Source: Athripsodes cinereus
Taxonomy: Eukaryota; Arthropoda; Insecta; Trichoptera; Leptoceridae
Length of the DNA stretch: 64,000 nucleotides
Direction of reading: 5' to 3'
Assembly: GCA_947579605.1 (NCBI GenBank)
Contig: OX388321.1
Location: 14,127,614 to 14,191,613, forward strand
Shown: piece after piece, positions 36,742-48,504 of the stretch
How the letters are laid out: each line of letters begins with the position of its first letter
Position numbering within the stretch: the stretch's first letter is position 1
The notes under the pieces: generated by a model
The model's database searches: none
What the model saw: the letters and a program-made list of their open reading frames with translations, nothing else
Told to the model about the DNA's origin: nothing
Translations under genes and position numbers: made by a program

Positions 36742-36924
36742 TGAGTTCGTCGGTAGCCTGGAGGTAGAGTCTCGGCCTCGTGAACATGGGGTCGGTGGTT
36801 CGATACCAGGTGCCGGCAAACTCCCCTTTCACGACACAAGCTTTTAGTAGCTTACTGTGAAAGGTGTATAAGGTTGTATTTGGGTTTATAACAAACAAAA
36901 CCCAGATATATCTTTAAAAAAAAA
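36742..36924 (+). mobile_element. tRNA-derived SINE (family S1), full copy
   Basis: The 5' part looks like a tRNA gene: A-box-like 'cggtagcctggaggtag' and B-box 'ggttcgatacc', the internal RNA polymerase III promoter. A non-tRNA body follows ('cacgacacaagc', 'gtgaaaggtgtataagg', 'tttgggtttataac') and then 'cagatatatcttt' plus an A tail to 36924. Sister copies are at 39891-40078 (plus), 47398-47513 (minus, internally deleted) and 59011-59105 (fragment). It moves using LINE enzymes. Not a functional tRNA: the acceptor stem cannot fold and an A tail follows. Confidence 0.88.
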
Positions 36925-39059
36925 CTGAATGAATAAAGATTTGAACCGTACGATAGGAAAAATGAGAATAAATATGACATAGATTAAATGTGTAAAATAA
37001 TTTTAAGATTCTTAATGATGTTGATGATGAAAGTAAAAAAGGTGGACACAATATAATAATAAATTCACTTGAATCACATACATGCCTAACAAATAATTTG
37101 TGTTTAATACATGTCATGTTACTGTGAGCGTGTCAAGTTAGTTTGAAAATATTATAATGCTGCGTAAAACCAAACCATGATACAAGATTTATTTTATATG
37201 ATTCGTATAAGGCACTATAAATCAACTTTTATACGATGTAATTTTATTATTGTTATTTTGTCATCTAGCTTTGCAATATAAATAGAAATCTATAGTTTAC
37301 ATCCGAATAATATAAGTGTATACATATGTATTTTTATTTTCTTTCCTACAAATAAATAAAATGACCAGACCCATGTGTAAAAACTAAAATAACCATATCA
37401 TATTCTAATCCACGTGACAGAAAAAGAGCAGGATTATTAAAATATTGAACAAATACATATTTGTATGTATTTAAAATATTAAACAAATACATATTTGTAT
37501 GTAAAAGAACCGCTCGGAACACTACAACTCAATAATCGTAAGTGCACGCATACCGATATACCCCAATTTTCATGGCTGGATCATGCACAATAATAATGCA
37601 ATTGATTTAATTGTTATGCTCCTTACTGTTATTAAAACAACTTTACATGATATATAAATTTCTAAAATAAACAAATACCTACATGCCTAACTTATTTTTA
37701 TTGAATCGTAGGTATTAAATAAGAGATAAGTAGAATAAATTTCGTATCTAACTTCCTATGCCGAAATAAATCCGTGCTTTAGGCTAAATAGTGCATCCAG
37801 CTCATTTCGCCGTCAAAGATAGATAATCCAAAAATGATCTAAAATCCAATAAACAATATCCGTGGTTCCTTTTAAACTGTATCAATTTTGTAGATGCGAT
37901 CCTTCCTGTTTCTAGTCGCAATTCTTTTTTACCTTTCCTTAATCCCTTGTAACAGGCGTATCAGCGATGATTCTCCGTGAAATTTGCACTAAATAAATCC
38001 TTTTAAAATTCCTCTTTCCAATAGTATAGTAATCTTTTTTGAGTACATACAATAAACATATCGGTGTTGCGGTGTTGGTACACTAGCCAATACAGACAGA
38101 TGTATTGTGTTAAACCAATACACCACCATTCATACAAATAACTTTCATTCGTTGATATAAAACCTAATAAGTACGTGTAACTAAAGACCATACTTTATTA
38201 CAATAAATTCAAATTGCCTAATACTCATCACCCAATTATTATTTATTTATCAACTCTGCTGTTGAATATAATATCTATTGTCTTCAAATATACCTACAAC
38301 TCTTCTTATATCCTGATTACTTACTATCAAATATAACATTAATTTTCTATCCATTCATGAGACATCAAATAATTAATTAGGACTAATATTAAAATTTACG
38401 GATAGTTTGGTATATATCACAGTTTTGCCATATTTAGGTTTATCATAAAAATCAATTTAACCAGTTCCATGGAGAAATCACCATAGCCTTGAGAAAAGGC
38501 TTTGCAACACAAAACAACTAGAAATTCACTACTTTGCTTATTTCAGTATTCTACCCACAGTACGAAGATAGGTATACCTAGGTACCCACAAGCTTTTTCA
38601 TACTTGAATAATGATAATTTTGATACATCGATGATGTTCGATTTAAATTTATTGTATTCACCCTTACAACGGATGTAGTCATTCATTAGTCATAACTAAT
38701 GTTGTTTCATCTGAGATGACAATAAATATATTTTTCCTCACAAAAAATATGTTGATAAAAAATATGATATTGATTCGAAATGGTTTCTATTTCAAATTGA
38801 GGTAATAATTGACCATTTTTGTTATAAAAAATGTTTTTTTTTTGTTTCCGTGATTCGTTATGCAAAACAATGAAATGCCAAAGTTGTACCTGCCTATAGA
38901 AGAGAAATAAATAAAAAAATTGTTATTTTCGCACCTACACAATAGGTATACAGTATTCGGAACGAGTCTATATGAAATTCCTCTAAAAAACATAAAGCGG
39001 AAACAATCACTGCTCCAATAAACTTATACATCTTCCCGCGAAATATCTCTAATATTAAT
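36925..39059. other. AT-rich non-coding stretch
   Basis: A two-copy direct repeat of about 35 bp ('acaaatacatatttgtatgt' in each) lies at 37436-37503. No gene seen. Confidence 0.45.
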
Positions 39060-39272
39060 TAAATAAATAGATAAAATAAATCCAGTGGGCCGCCTAAGAA
39101 GAAGCTGGCAAGGGCAGGTTTTGAACTTGTGTGTTGAAAGACTTGGTTTGAAGTGGCCAGAGGTCCTGGAAGCAGCGGTGAACAGGGATCTCTGGAGGAG
39201 GTACCTAAGCGCAATGGGCCCCCGACCCAACTAGGACAAGGGGAAGAAGATGTATGTATGTAAATAAATAGA
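39060..39272 (+). pseudogene. LINE family B, 5'-truncated copy with its TSD
   Basis: The inserted piece (39072-39260) encodes an uninterrupted C-terminus, including 'VGRLRRSWQGQVLNLCVERL' and 'KWPEVLEAAVNRDLWRRYLS', ending 'AMGPRPN' with a stop at 39232-39234. It continues with an ATGT-repeat tail. The 12-bp word taaataaataga flanks it at 39060-39071 and 39261-39272. That word is low complexity, so the TSD call is moderate. Antisense relatives are at 1640-1757 and 42706-42838. Confidence 0.82.
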
Positions 39273-39602
39273 ACTATATTAGCGATAAAAAAGTAAATAT
39301 ATAACTATATAAATTAACATTAAAAAATAGCAGCACAGAAATGGTGGTTTATCGCATATTGTTGAAAAAATCTAAATTCGTTGAATAAGGAACGATGGAT
39401 TATGGAAGAGGGTTGTCTTGACAGAGAACGCACTTAAATTTACATTCGATCATATTAATATTTTTATGTACGGTTATCCGTATATAAAAAACCTAATGAG
39501 TAAGAAAATATGCGAAAATCTTATCTCACTGATTAATTCTGTAGCATTATTTATATTCTTAAAATGAAAGATAATTTGGAAAGAGACATTTTACATCTTA
39601 AT
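39273..39602. other. AT-rich non-coding stretch
   Basis: Nothing recognisable. Confidence 0.4.
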
Positions 39603-39720
39603 TCAGCGATAAGTTTTGCCTTCCATCCTGAATGTCTTATTATTTTATTGGCATAGAGGGGGCAGCTTGTATGTTTATTGCATGTGGCTGGTCTGCTGGC
39701 TATCCCCACTGATGGGATAG
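39603..39720 (-). repeat. ~260-bp unclassified repeat, 5' half
   Basis: The minus strand contains 'catcagtggggatagccagc', 'cagaccagc', 'acatgcaataaacat' and 'agacattcaggatgg'. A (TAG)n run follows at 39718-39738. Confidence 0.7.
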
Positions 39721-39890
39721 TAGTAGTAGTAGTAGTAATGTTATTTAAATATAATATGTGGATATTTATATTTAAACTGCTGTTTGGAGAAAAGTATTTA
39801 ATAAAAGTCTATTTATGATTTAAGTCAGTGCAATGTATTGTAATAATGTATCCATATTTGTAAATGGATAAATTATTATTATTATTAACT

Positions 39891-40078
39891 TGAGTTCGTC
39901 GGTAGCCTGGGGGTGGAGTCTCGGCCTCTTGAACAAGGGGTCCGCGGTTCGATCCCGGGTGCCGGCAAACTCCCCTTTCACGACACAAGCTTTTAGCTTA
40001 CTGTGAAAGGTGTATAAGGTTGTATTTGGGTTTATAACAAAAACCCAGATATATCTTTTTTCTCAAAAAAAAAAAAAA
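39891..40078 (+). mobile_element. tRNA-derived SINE (family S1), best-preserved copy
   Basis: A-box-like 'ggtagcctgggggtgg' and a canonical B-box 'ggttcgatccc' are followed by the family body and an A tail at about 40065-40078. Compared with the 36.7-kb copy it lacks a 4-bp duplication in 'ttttagcttac', and its B-box is closer to consensus. A (TAT)n/(ATT)n run lies just upstream. Confidence 0.9.
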
Positions 40079-40454
40079 CTTTGTTTTAAAATAATGTTTA
40101 TTATTAGTTTGTTAAAATTACTTTCATATCCTCCCCTCCTCTTGTTTGTTTTCCCTGAATTTACTGCGGAAACGATAATAAAAAGTCCGCACCTACTCAC
40201 TACACACAGCATCTAATAATAGCTTTATTACTACCACACAGATTATCTCAATAGCCCAATGATTTGTATTTTTATTCAAAACTCAAATATCAACCTATTT
40301 AATAGTTCGCCAAAACTCTAGTACTAAATATCAAATATTTCATTTGGTATTCTTGTTCATGGATAGGGTAAAATCAACTCAAGGCGATATTGTACCAACT
40401 GAATCGCCTTTTCTCACAGCGTTCTCGATACTCAATAATAATTAATAATTATCA

Positions 40455-40545
40455 TAGAAACAGCAGAGAGAACGTCACGTATCTTCATAACATGCAGCTA
40501 GTCCACTGGCTACCCTATTAGTGGGAGATATCGTAACACTATCGT
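40455..40545 (-). repeat. ~260-bp unclassified repeat, 5' fragment
   Basis: The minus strand shows 'gttacgatatctcccactaa' and 'ggtagccagtggactagctg', the diverged 5' end of the family. Confidence 0.6.
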
Positions 40546-40696
40546 GTTTTATTTTAAAAATTATTAATATAAACTTCCACCAAGAACCGTCGATCGATAA
40601 ATTAAACTTTACTCGTAATAAATTAATTATATAATCAGCATTATGTTTTCGTAATTATTTTTACTTTTATCATAGACGGTCGTAATGCCTCAAGTA

Positions 40697-41236
40697 TTAT
40701 GGGGTGTTCACATTTGGCGAATATCGCCAGGCGAATTTCTAAATCTATCGCCAGGCGAAAAAACAAAATTCGCCGGACATCCATTGATCGTCACACCTGT
40801 TCACACAGTCCACCGATATAGAAACGATCTGTCAGATGCGCTTTGATTTTGACACTGTTTTCAAAATGGCGTCGAGATGGAGATCGCGAAGTGTTTATTT
40901 TTAGTCGAAAATGTTATGGTAGAGGTTATAAGGCGCCTTTTAATTATGGAAACAAACGCCACAAACCAACAACAAAGATAACAGCTGTCACGAAGCGGGA
41001 AACATTATAAATTTTATAAGTTATAAAGTTTTTACCATAGATACGAACGCCGCGCACGTCTGCGCATGCGCAAATCGTTCAATCGGTCGAAAAGTTGGAA
41101 GGTGGTCAACTCGAGACGATATCGTTTCTACTGGTTTTTATCGTTTCAGACTAGCTGTCATTTTGTTCACACGGTTCAAATGGCTGGCGATATTTTGGTG
41201 TCTGGCGATATTCGCCAAAGTGAGAACACCACATTA
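40697..41236. mobile_element. PIF/Harbinger-like MITE with TTA target duplication
   Basis: The element spans 40700-41233 (534 bp). The terminal inverted repeats are about 32 bp and read TGKGGTGTTCWCAYTTGGCG, continuing 'aatatcgccag' on both ends. TTA flanks both sides (40697-40699 and 41234-41236). A TWA duplication with a G-rich terminus of this kind fits PIF/Harbinger. The interior has no long frame; the 80-codon frame at 41066-41308 runs across the right border and is not a transposase. Confidence 0.85.
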
Positions 41237-41479
41237 CGGATAGAATTAGAACCGTGTGATTTGTCTATGATATTAGAAACAGTAGTTATAAATTGTTATC
41301 ATCAATAAACAGAAGGAGGGAATACTCCCAACCCTCATCTCAATACAATAAATATATTCATCGTTACAAATCAGTTGGTGAAAACAATAAACTACAAATG
41401 AGAGACACAATATGTGAACAAATCGTATTCAGTTATAAATTAAATTAAATACTTAGTTGGTAGTAGTAGTTACCGGGTT
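41237..41479. other. Short non-coding stretch
   Basis: Nothing recognisable; it may include the diverged body of the retroposon whose tail follows. Confidence 0.3.
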
Positions 41480-41624
41480 AGTTGGAAGACATCGCATTTT
41501 AGCGATAAACGCGCCCTCTGTACATTGAATTGTAAAAGTGATATTTTCTATGATAAATGTTTTAATTTGTATTATTGTAAACTATGTACAGTGAAGAATA
41601 AAATAAATAAATAAATAAATACTG
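41480..41624 (+). mobile_element. LINE/SINE 3' tail, family H
   Basis: The plus strand shows 'gcgataaacgcgccctctgta', AT-rich sequence, 'aactatgtacagtgaag' and an (AAAT)n tail at about 41598-41621. It shares this order with antisense copies at 15145-15330, 48505-48790 and 59527-59670. Confidence 0.65.
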
Positions 41625-42705
41625 CTTCTGATTGCCTTAGTATTAAGAAAAAATGTTTCGTATCTTTTTGTTGTAAAATGTAACGTATCTTTAATATATT
41701 GCATTATACGATAATGCTAACTAAAAGTTGTACAAATGTTTCGTTTAATTTAAGATGCAATTTTCAAAACGAATTAAATTATTTGAGAGGAACATTTCTT
41801 CTCTTTACTGACCTTCCTATTTCCGATGGCCAAAAAACCCATGTAAGGCCTTAGATACTGAAACAGTGGATCTCCAAGTCTTTTTATATTGAACGGTGGA
41901 TTGCCAGTCGTCTTTCCATTTAGCTCCTTCGAATCTCGGTGCAAGTCGTCTTATAGTTTGCCTTTTTTCGTAAACTTATTTCTTCGTCAAGTCCTAATTT
42001 TTTCATATGGCAACCAGAAAGGTAGAGAGACAGGACAGAATTCACGTCGTAGTAAACACAACTCTGAGGTCTGTTAGAAGACGAAAAACAGAATAAAAAT
42101 TTATAGAGACAATAATTATATCGTGAACATACCTTAGTGTATAGGTATGTTGCACAAATCAAATTATACCTACGTGCAGAATACCATATCCATACAAAGA
42201 CACCTAAATGCATACAATAATTGTTTAGCGAACAGCTGTTGGAGACCAGATACAAAAGCCCCTATCTGCGTAGATACTATAGATACTTACATTTTTTAAT
42301 GGGAAAAATATACATATATTTGTATGTGTGTGAGAGAGAGAAAATGTAACTTCCGGATACATATAATATGCAGCAGCAACTAAGCATTAGAAGTAAGTAC
42401 TTACATAAATTATACTTATTCGTATACCTTTATATTAGGTATGTTATATAACTATTTACAATTTAGATATAAAAGTGTGATATAGATTCACATATTATCA
42501 TAATCAATAGGTATAACTCAACATAACTTTTTCTTAACGCAATTACATGTGTTCTAAAAACAATAATAAGAAATGACATTTTACTGCCTTACTAGACAAT
42601 AATTATTATGAGGCAGTACAGTAATATTACATTGTACACTTTTACAGTCACACACATGCATAGGTACCTTTATTTTCTATATTACACCTACATAAATACA
42701 TTGCC
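41625..42705. other. AT-rich non-coding stretch
   Basis: A small hairpin-like word pair ('tactgcc...ggcagta', 42582-42618) echoes the one at 17979-18015. No gene seen. Confidence 0.4.
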
Positions 42706-42838
42706 TTGTGCTAGTTGACTTGGGGTCCATTGGGCTTAGTTACTTCCTCCAGAGATCGATGTCCATTTATCCATTGCTGCTTCCAGAAAATCTAACTACT
42801 CCAAATCAATTCGTTCAATACACTTGCAGCTGACTATT
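42706..42838 (-). pseudogene. LINE family B, old diverged fragment
   Basis: The minus strand resembles the family B end (39072-39260) through 'cctggaggaagtaactaag'-like and 'ctggaagcagca' segments, but with many substitutions. It is the oldest looking of the three copies. Confidence 0.55.
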
Positions 42839-42894
42839 TAAGTGTTGATCAGTAATAGTCACATTTATTTCAATACCAAAATATTTCCAACTCC

Positions 42895-42995
42895 ACCAAT
42901 GTAATAACTACGTGTATTGGACATATATACAAGTGGTCCTCTCCGTGTTACAAAAGTAAGTTCAGAATGGATGTGATATACTATACTGTCACTCG
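42895..42995 (+). repeat. ~260-bp unclassified repeat, very diverged piece
   Basis: Only 'ggtcctctccgtgttac' and 'agttcagaatggatgtg' remain recognisable, spaced as in the family. Confidence 0.35.
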
Positions 42996-43020
42996 AAGAG
43001 TTGAAAAAATATTCTGTTTC

Positions 43021-43260
43021 GAAAACTCCACGAGGATTTTGAAATCAATGTGATGAGCTAGAAAACTCCACGAGGATTTTGAAATCAATGTGATGAGCTA
43101 AAAAACTCCACGAGGATTTTGAAATCAATGTGATGAGCTAGAAAACTCCACGAGGATTTTGAAATCAATGTGATGAGCTAAAAAACTCCACGAGGATTTT
43201 GAAATCAATGTGATGAGCTAGAAAACTCCACGAGGATTTTGAAATCAATGTGATGAGCTA
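43021..43260. repeat. Tandem repeat, 40-bp unit x 6 with an alternating first base
   Basis: Six exact copies of a 40-bp unit (starting 'raaaactccacgaggatttt') are followed by the first six bases of a seventh. The first base runs G, G, A, G, A, G, A. From the second unit on the array is therefore an 80-bp dimer repeat, showing that it grew by duplicating pairs of units. No other difference is visible. Confidence 0.97.
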
Positions 43261-43266
43261 AAAAAC

Positions 43267-43828
43267 GAGCTTACTAATTAATTCAATAACAAAGGTGGTT
43301 GAAAAATGTTTAAAAAATACTCATTTAAATAGGACATAACTACTTATTCAATCAATTGAACTTTTCATTGATATACTTGGGATATTTTTGGACTAACCTA
43401 ATACAATTGATGATGGATGATTTGTTTTTTCTTTGGCGCCGTTTTACAATCCTTCGACCGTCTCAAGAGCACAAGTGAAAAGCGCGTTTTCGGGGTATTA
43501 TTGCTTTGTCAACCTAAACCATGTCACAGAATCTGCAACGCTGAAAGCCTTTCGTTAAATTTTGTATCTTGATGACCTATCCATACTTACTGCACTTTTC
43601 ATCCTGGGAAAACTTGTGATTTATATATACGTACCTAAAAGAAGTGGCCTATTATTTTCACCCCAGAGGCTATTCTCGACCTTTTTCACAATAAAGCGGC
43701 CTTTTCATGTTTATGTTATAATGATTTTCATGTAGGTAAATATGAGTACGAAACTTAAAAATAATAACTATACAAGTACATTTTTTATAGAATTCATTGG
43801 AAAATTACAATAACGTTACTATATGATG
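43267..43828. other. Non-coding stretch
   Basis: Nothing recognisable. Confidence 0.4.
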
Positions 43829-44055
43829 GCCAATGTGGCGCGGAGGTAACACTCTTGCCTTTGAGTCACGAGATACCAGATTCGATTCCCCGTCAGGGCA
43901 AAATGAAGAATTTCCTTTTTCAAATAGTTCTGGTTATTTTTATGTGTTTAGTGCATTGTATATATGTGAGTATCAGTGCGTTATCGCCCATAATACAAGA
44001 TTCATAATTATCTTAGTTTGGGACTTTCTCGATACCTATGTGTGAATTGTCAATA
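43829..44055 (+). mobile_element. tRNA-derived SINE, second family (S2)
   Basis: A tRNA-like head has A-box-like 'tggcgcggaggtaacact' and B-box-like 'gattcgattcc', followed by 'ccgtcagggcaa'. The body contains 'agtgcgttatcgcccataa' and ends 'agtttgggactttctcg' then 'gtgtgaattgtc', the type of tail found in lepidopteran tRNA-SINEs. No A tail is obvious. It differs from family S1 in both head and body. Confidence 0.65.
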
Positions 44056-44112
44056 CCTGTTATGTTATGTTGAATCCTACATTACTAATATCTTTAGTTT
44101 TCTACTACTATA

Positions 44113-44500
44113 TCATCATGGCCTATCCCACAAGTGGGATACTCGGCGGACTAACTGCAAGTAATAAACATACTTATTGTTCTCTCCATACCCAATAAAA
44201 AATAAGACTTTCAGGATGGGTGGCATTCTTCGTCGCTGAATTGTGGATGTTAATTGTCGTATGGCCGGTTTCAATAATCTATCTATCCGCTACTGTCGAT
44301 TGAAATCTATTGTGTTCTATATTTTAAATCATACATTTCAATCGACAGTCACGGATAGATAGGTTATTGAAACCGGCCAGTAGATAGTAATACCTACGTG
44401 AGATTTTATGAACGCATGCCTTTTCCAGGACACTCGAAAACTTATAGAAAATAGTGGAAGACATATTATTTACCAGAACTCCTTGGGGTTTTCTTTAAGT
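44113..44500 (+). repeat. ~260-bp unclassified repeat split by a MITE
   Basis: The first half ('cccacaagtgggatactcgg', 'gactttcaggatgggtggc', 'cttcgtcgctgaa') ends near 44262. The second half ('gccttttccaggacactcg', 'gaaaacttatag', 'agtggaagaca') resumes after 44378. The two halves join in family order, so the hairpin at 44263-44378 landed inside an existing copy. Confidence 0.75.
44263..44378. mobile_element. 116-bp MITE nested in the ~260-bp repeat
   Basis: Arms of about 45 bp read inward from GGCCGGTTTCAATAA through 'tctatctatccg' and 'actgtcgattgaaat', with two or three mismatches, around a 27-nt loop. No coding capacity; the TSD is not clear. Confidence 0.8.
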
Positions 44501-45019
44501 TTCGATGAATATTTTATAAAATTGAAAATATGTATTATATTATAATATGTAATACAACAAAGAGTCTCTTCAATTTACAGCAATTTTATTCCAAAATATT
44601 GAGTTACCTCTTTCTATGGCATTCAAAATTCAAATATCGTTGTCACAAGAACATTGTACTGCACAAGATCTAACAAATAATTGTTTTAAAAAAACACTAA
44701 TAAAATATGCACCTTATAAAATATAATTAGGTAGCACTTCTGTAAATATCTGTGAGTTCAATATAATAATTTCCTTCTTCACTCACTTTAGCTTGAATCA
44801 AATAACCAAAAATTCACATACATATTTAATAACACTCTTCCCCACCAAAACTCTCGCTTCAAAAATCACCATCAAAGAACTGAAACCATCACCCTCAAAG
44901 AATAAACAGCAAACTATGTAAGTACATATATACCTATCCAGAAATAATAATAAATAGCATAGGAACATATTATAATACCTATTATAGCTACAGACGTCCC
45001 TTCTAGTCCTTCGAGTCGA

Positions 45020-45160
45020 AAATAATAATGATTGCGGCTCAGTGATTTTGTACAATGGCCCGGAGCTATGAGCGGGTACCGGGCTCATATCCCGGAGGCG
45101 GGTATATCTAATCCTTGGGGATGAGACAACCAATCAGAGTTTATGTAATCACTTGGGAAG
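45020..45160 (+). mobile_element. Possible tRNA-like SINE
   Basis: A GC-richer segment contains a B-box-like 'gggctcatatcccgg' and an upstream 'gcggctcagtgat' that could be an A-box. 'cttggggatgagacaaccaa' follows. No A tail or second copy in the window supports it, so the call is tentative. Confidence 0.35.
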
Positions 45161-45274
45161 GGATGAGAATCGAATAATCACATACGAACAATAATAATAA
45201 ATTTATACAAAATACTTACTATACTCTTAGATATTATATAGGGCGATAATTTAAAAGTAACGTATTTCAAACTA

Positions 45275-45720
45275 TTTTTTTTTTTATTTTTTTTTTATTT
45301 TATTCCTCTTAAAGGACACAAACAGTTCAAATTAACAAAATTAACAGTCATATTTTTCCAGAAAACAAACCAATCAAGGTCCCGCAAATTACCGAAGCGT
45401 ATGACGAACAAGTAAAGTTGCAAGTAAACAGTCAACACAAACTCACCCCACCCATATCAAATGCAAAAATCAAAACAAACCTCGTGAAAATGAGAAGCTT
45501 AAAATTACACTACAATAGAATATATAAGAATATATAATAATTAAGAATTAAAACAATTGAGATTAAAATAATTCAAATTATGAATTGATCGAATCTCTGT
45601 CTCTCTTTAGAATCAAGAATTCAGTGTAGGTACTCCTTACACCCCTTCTGAACTCTGCCTTTCTGATCGAGAAGAAATCAAGATTTATATTATCAAAAAC
45701 ATTTCACAATTATTGGCACA
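45275..45720 (-). other. Possible 3' end of a minus-strand retroposon
   Basis: Poly-T with interspersed A at 45275-45302 would be an A-rich tail on the minus strand. Upstream on that strand is a short frame 'FFSIRKAEFRRGVRSTYTEF' with a stop, which resembles neither a host gene nor a clearly known LINE end. Confidence 0.3.
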
Positions 45721-47397
45721 TCAATTCTTACTTCATTTTATTTGGCAAATCAACAGACTTTTTACAAATACATTAAATGACATTAATATACAACATATTT
45801 TTTTATAACACGCATGGACAGTTCACACAGATGGAGCTAGTCCCAGATTAAGATGTGAACCTTGTATTATTGATACTAACGTGACGATACACATGGGCAT
45901 ATACAATGCACTAAACACATAGGTAAATACCTGTAACACCCAGACACAAGGCAATTTGAAAATATTTAGTTTGTCCATTAGTCCACTTACTTATAGCACA
46001 TTCATAAACAAGTTTAGAAACATTGCGCATCAAGAGAAGATAATTTTAGATAACTACCAAAAGGAAAAATACCTACATCTATATTATCATGGGATAGGTA
46101 TAGATATCACTATAGTGAAGCAGCCAGTACACTCATTATATACGTACCTAATAGACATAGAAGTGATCCTTTCCGTGACATAAAAACTGAAATATTCTGG
46201 ATGGTATACAAGAATATAATAGGTAAATATCACGAACATAACAATAGCTTCACACTGCTTTCATTGAACATGCTCAGAATGAAGTATTTAGTTGATTATA
46301 AAACCATATGCATGTATTAGAAAATGAAATAAATTTACAAACTATGTATAACATATTGTAGGTAGGTATATATTGCACAGATTATGTATTGTATAAATAT
46401 TTTGTCGAAATTGTTCTGTAATTTTTACATAAACAATCTACTTTTGATATTGAGCTGATTTGAGCACACTATACATAGTAGTTATACGTTATACATAGCA
46501 TAGTGCGATCATTCCGATGATAAATGGTCTATCTACAAAGTTTATTAAATATCATAATACAATATACTTACCTATGTAATTATGTGTAAGTAGGTATGTA
46601 TAAACATAATATCAAATATTAACTTTAAACTCTCCAAATAATGACACATCTAATAATGTCTAACGTGTATTGAGTTAATGTTATATGTTGTATCTATACA
46701 CAAAATAGAATAAATATAGACAAGGTGATATCACTTTCAACGGAACAAAGATTTGTTTAAGAATAATTATTATTGTCATATTATCAATGTGTACCAAATA
46801 CATACAGACTTAAACTCGAGTAGCACAACAATTTACTAAGTATATTTATTATAGTAAATAATTGTATTATACCTACTCACTTGTATTAACTCATTAGTTG
46901 TGCATCTATTATACTCGTAGTACCACCAATGTTAATCAAACGAAAACAATCACTCAAATAATTGTGTTATACTATTTTATAAACAATCAGTCACATGAAC
47001 CTTGATAATATTATTAAAATGTTTTTAATAACAAGCATTCAATTAATGGTTTTGCAAACTGTAGATTCGTCTGAACTAGGCAAAGGTATCTATTGATATT
47101 GATTACACTGAAACTGAAACAAAATCACATTAGGTAGGTATATGTAAATATGGACTTATTTTTAATTAATTTATACACTCACACATAAAGAAATATATTA
47201 TATCGAGAAAATGGAGTAAACTACCTATTACTAATAATAATTTTACAACATTTGGGTATAGGTAGGTACTATGTTAATCTAAAATATTTTTATATTATGT
47301 AACATTTGATATTTTTTTTTTCTAAAATATAAGATAAATCAAAATAACTTTATTACGATCTTATGTATAATCAAACAGTTTGGTATCGACTCAAACA
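45721..47397. other. AT-rich non-coding stretch
   Basis: It includes a very diverged copy of the ~260-bp repeat at about 46085-46225 ('catgggataggtata', 'gcagccagtac', 'gatcctttccgtgac', 'ttctggatggta'). No gene seen. Confidence 0.4.
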
Positions 47398-47513
47398 TTT
47401 TTTTTTTTTTTTTTTTAAAAAGATATATCTGGGTTTTGCCGGCACCTGGGATCGAACCCCGGACCCCATGTTCATAAGGTCGAGACTCTACCTCCAGGCT
47501 AACGACGAACTCA
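47398..47513 (-). mobile_element. tRNA-derived SINE (family S1), internally deleted
   Basis: On the minus strand the tRNA-like head (B-box 'ggttcgatccc') is joined at 'gccggcaaaacccag' straight to the last ~20 bp of the family and the A tail; the whole middle is missing. A short shared 'caaa/aaac' run at the joint suggests a microhomology deletion or template jump. Confidence 0.85.
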
Positions 47514-48504
47514 TCAAACATTGATTCAATAAAATAACAACACCTAATAACGATGTACTTTTCTCTGAATGAATTTGGTAAATATGCACAAAGCACATTG
47601 CACACACACACTCACACACTGAGTGTAGGCAAATGCCTATATACCTGAGTAAGTATTTAATATAATATTGGTAAATAAATTAACCATATTATAACACATA
47701 AGCATGTGCATATATTTGTAGTTTTACCTGAACACATAATAAAATGATTAAATTTACATTGTCTGATCCGACAGTACACAATGTTCGAATCACATTTGTC
47801 AATTTACACATGTAATTATTATTATTTTTTAACAAATATTTATCAATTTACCCTCTAGTATTTACTATTTACCAATAAACAATAGACTTACCTGAGTCTT
47901 TCCGTACTTACCTACATATTATATTACCTAAATACCTACTTACCACTTACTTGCTGTAGTTATAGGAGCATATTAGGTAAAATCTACAAATCACCTACAT
48001 AATTATGTACATATTTATATACCTACCTATAATACCTATGAATAATTTTTCACTATATATGTCTATATCTACCGCTGTAGTGTGATGTGATGTATTTGGT
48101 AGGTATATTGTCAACATTTTTAGGAAGGCAGACTTCATCAGTCAACGCTAATTTAAAATGACTAAAATAATTCAATTAAAATAATAATTAATATGAAGGT
48201 AAAGAATGAATTTAAACAATGGTAGGTAGATATTTAAGAACGTAGGGATAAACTAAAATAAACTAAAAATAACTCTGGTTTATTTTATTCATAATATTTT
48301 ATCATTAATTTTACTAAAAATGCTAATCAATATTGACAAGAATTGTATTATTAATTATTGGCTCATCTTTTGTTATTCATTTATGTATTATTATTTTTTT
48401 CAATAAAGGACACACTATGTACAGTGTACACGTTCGAGCAACTAAAATTATCGCATAAGAAACATAATAAAACATTTACCAAAGTTTTTTTGTTAGATAA
48501 CTAA
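47514..48504. other. AT-rich non-coding stretch
   Basis: Many GTAGGTA/TACCTAC words; nothing else recognised. Confidence 0.4.

Noticed and set aside
36750..36822. Functional tRNA gene at the A-box/B-box sequence (also at 39900 and 43835)
   Set aside because: The boxes are present, but the ends do not form an acceptor stem and the sequence continues into a repeated body with an A-rich tail. They are SINE heads.
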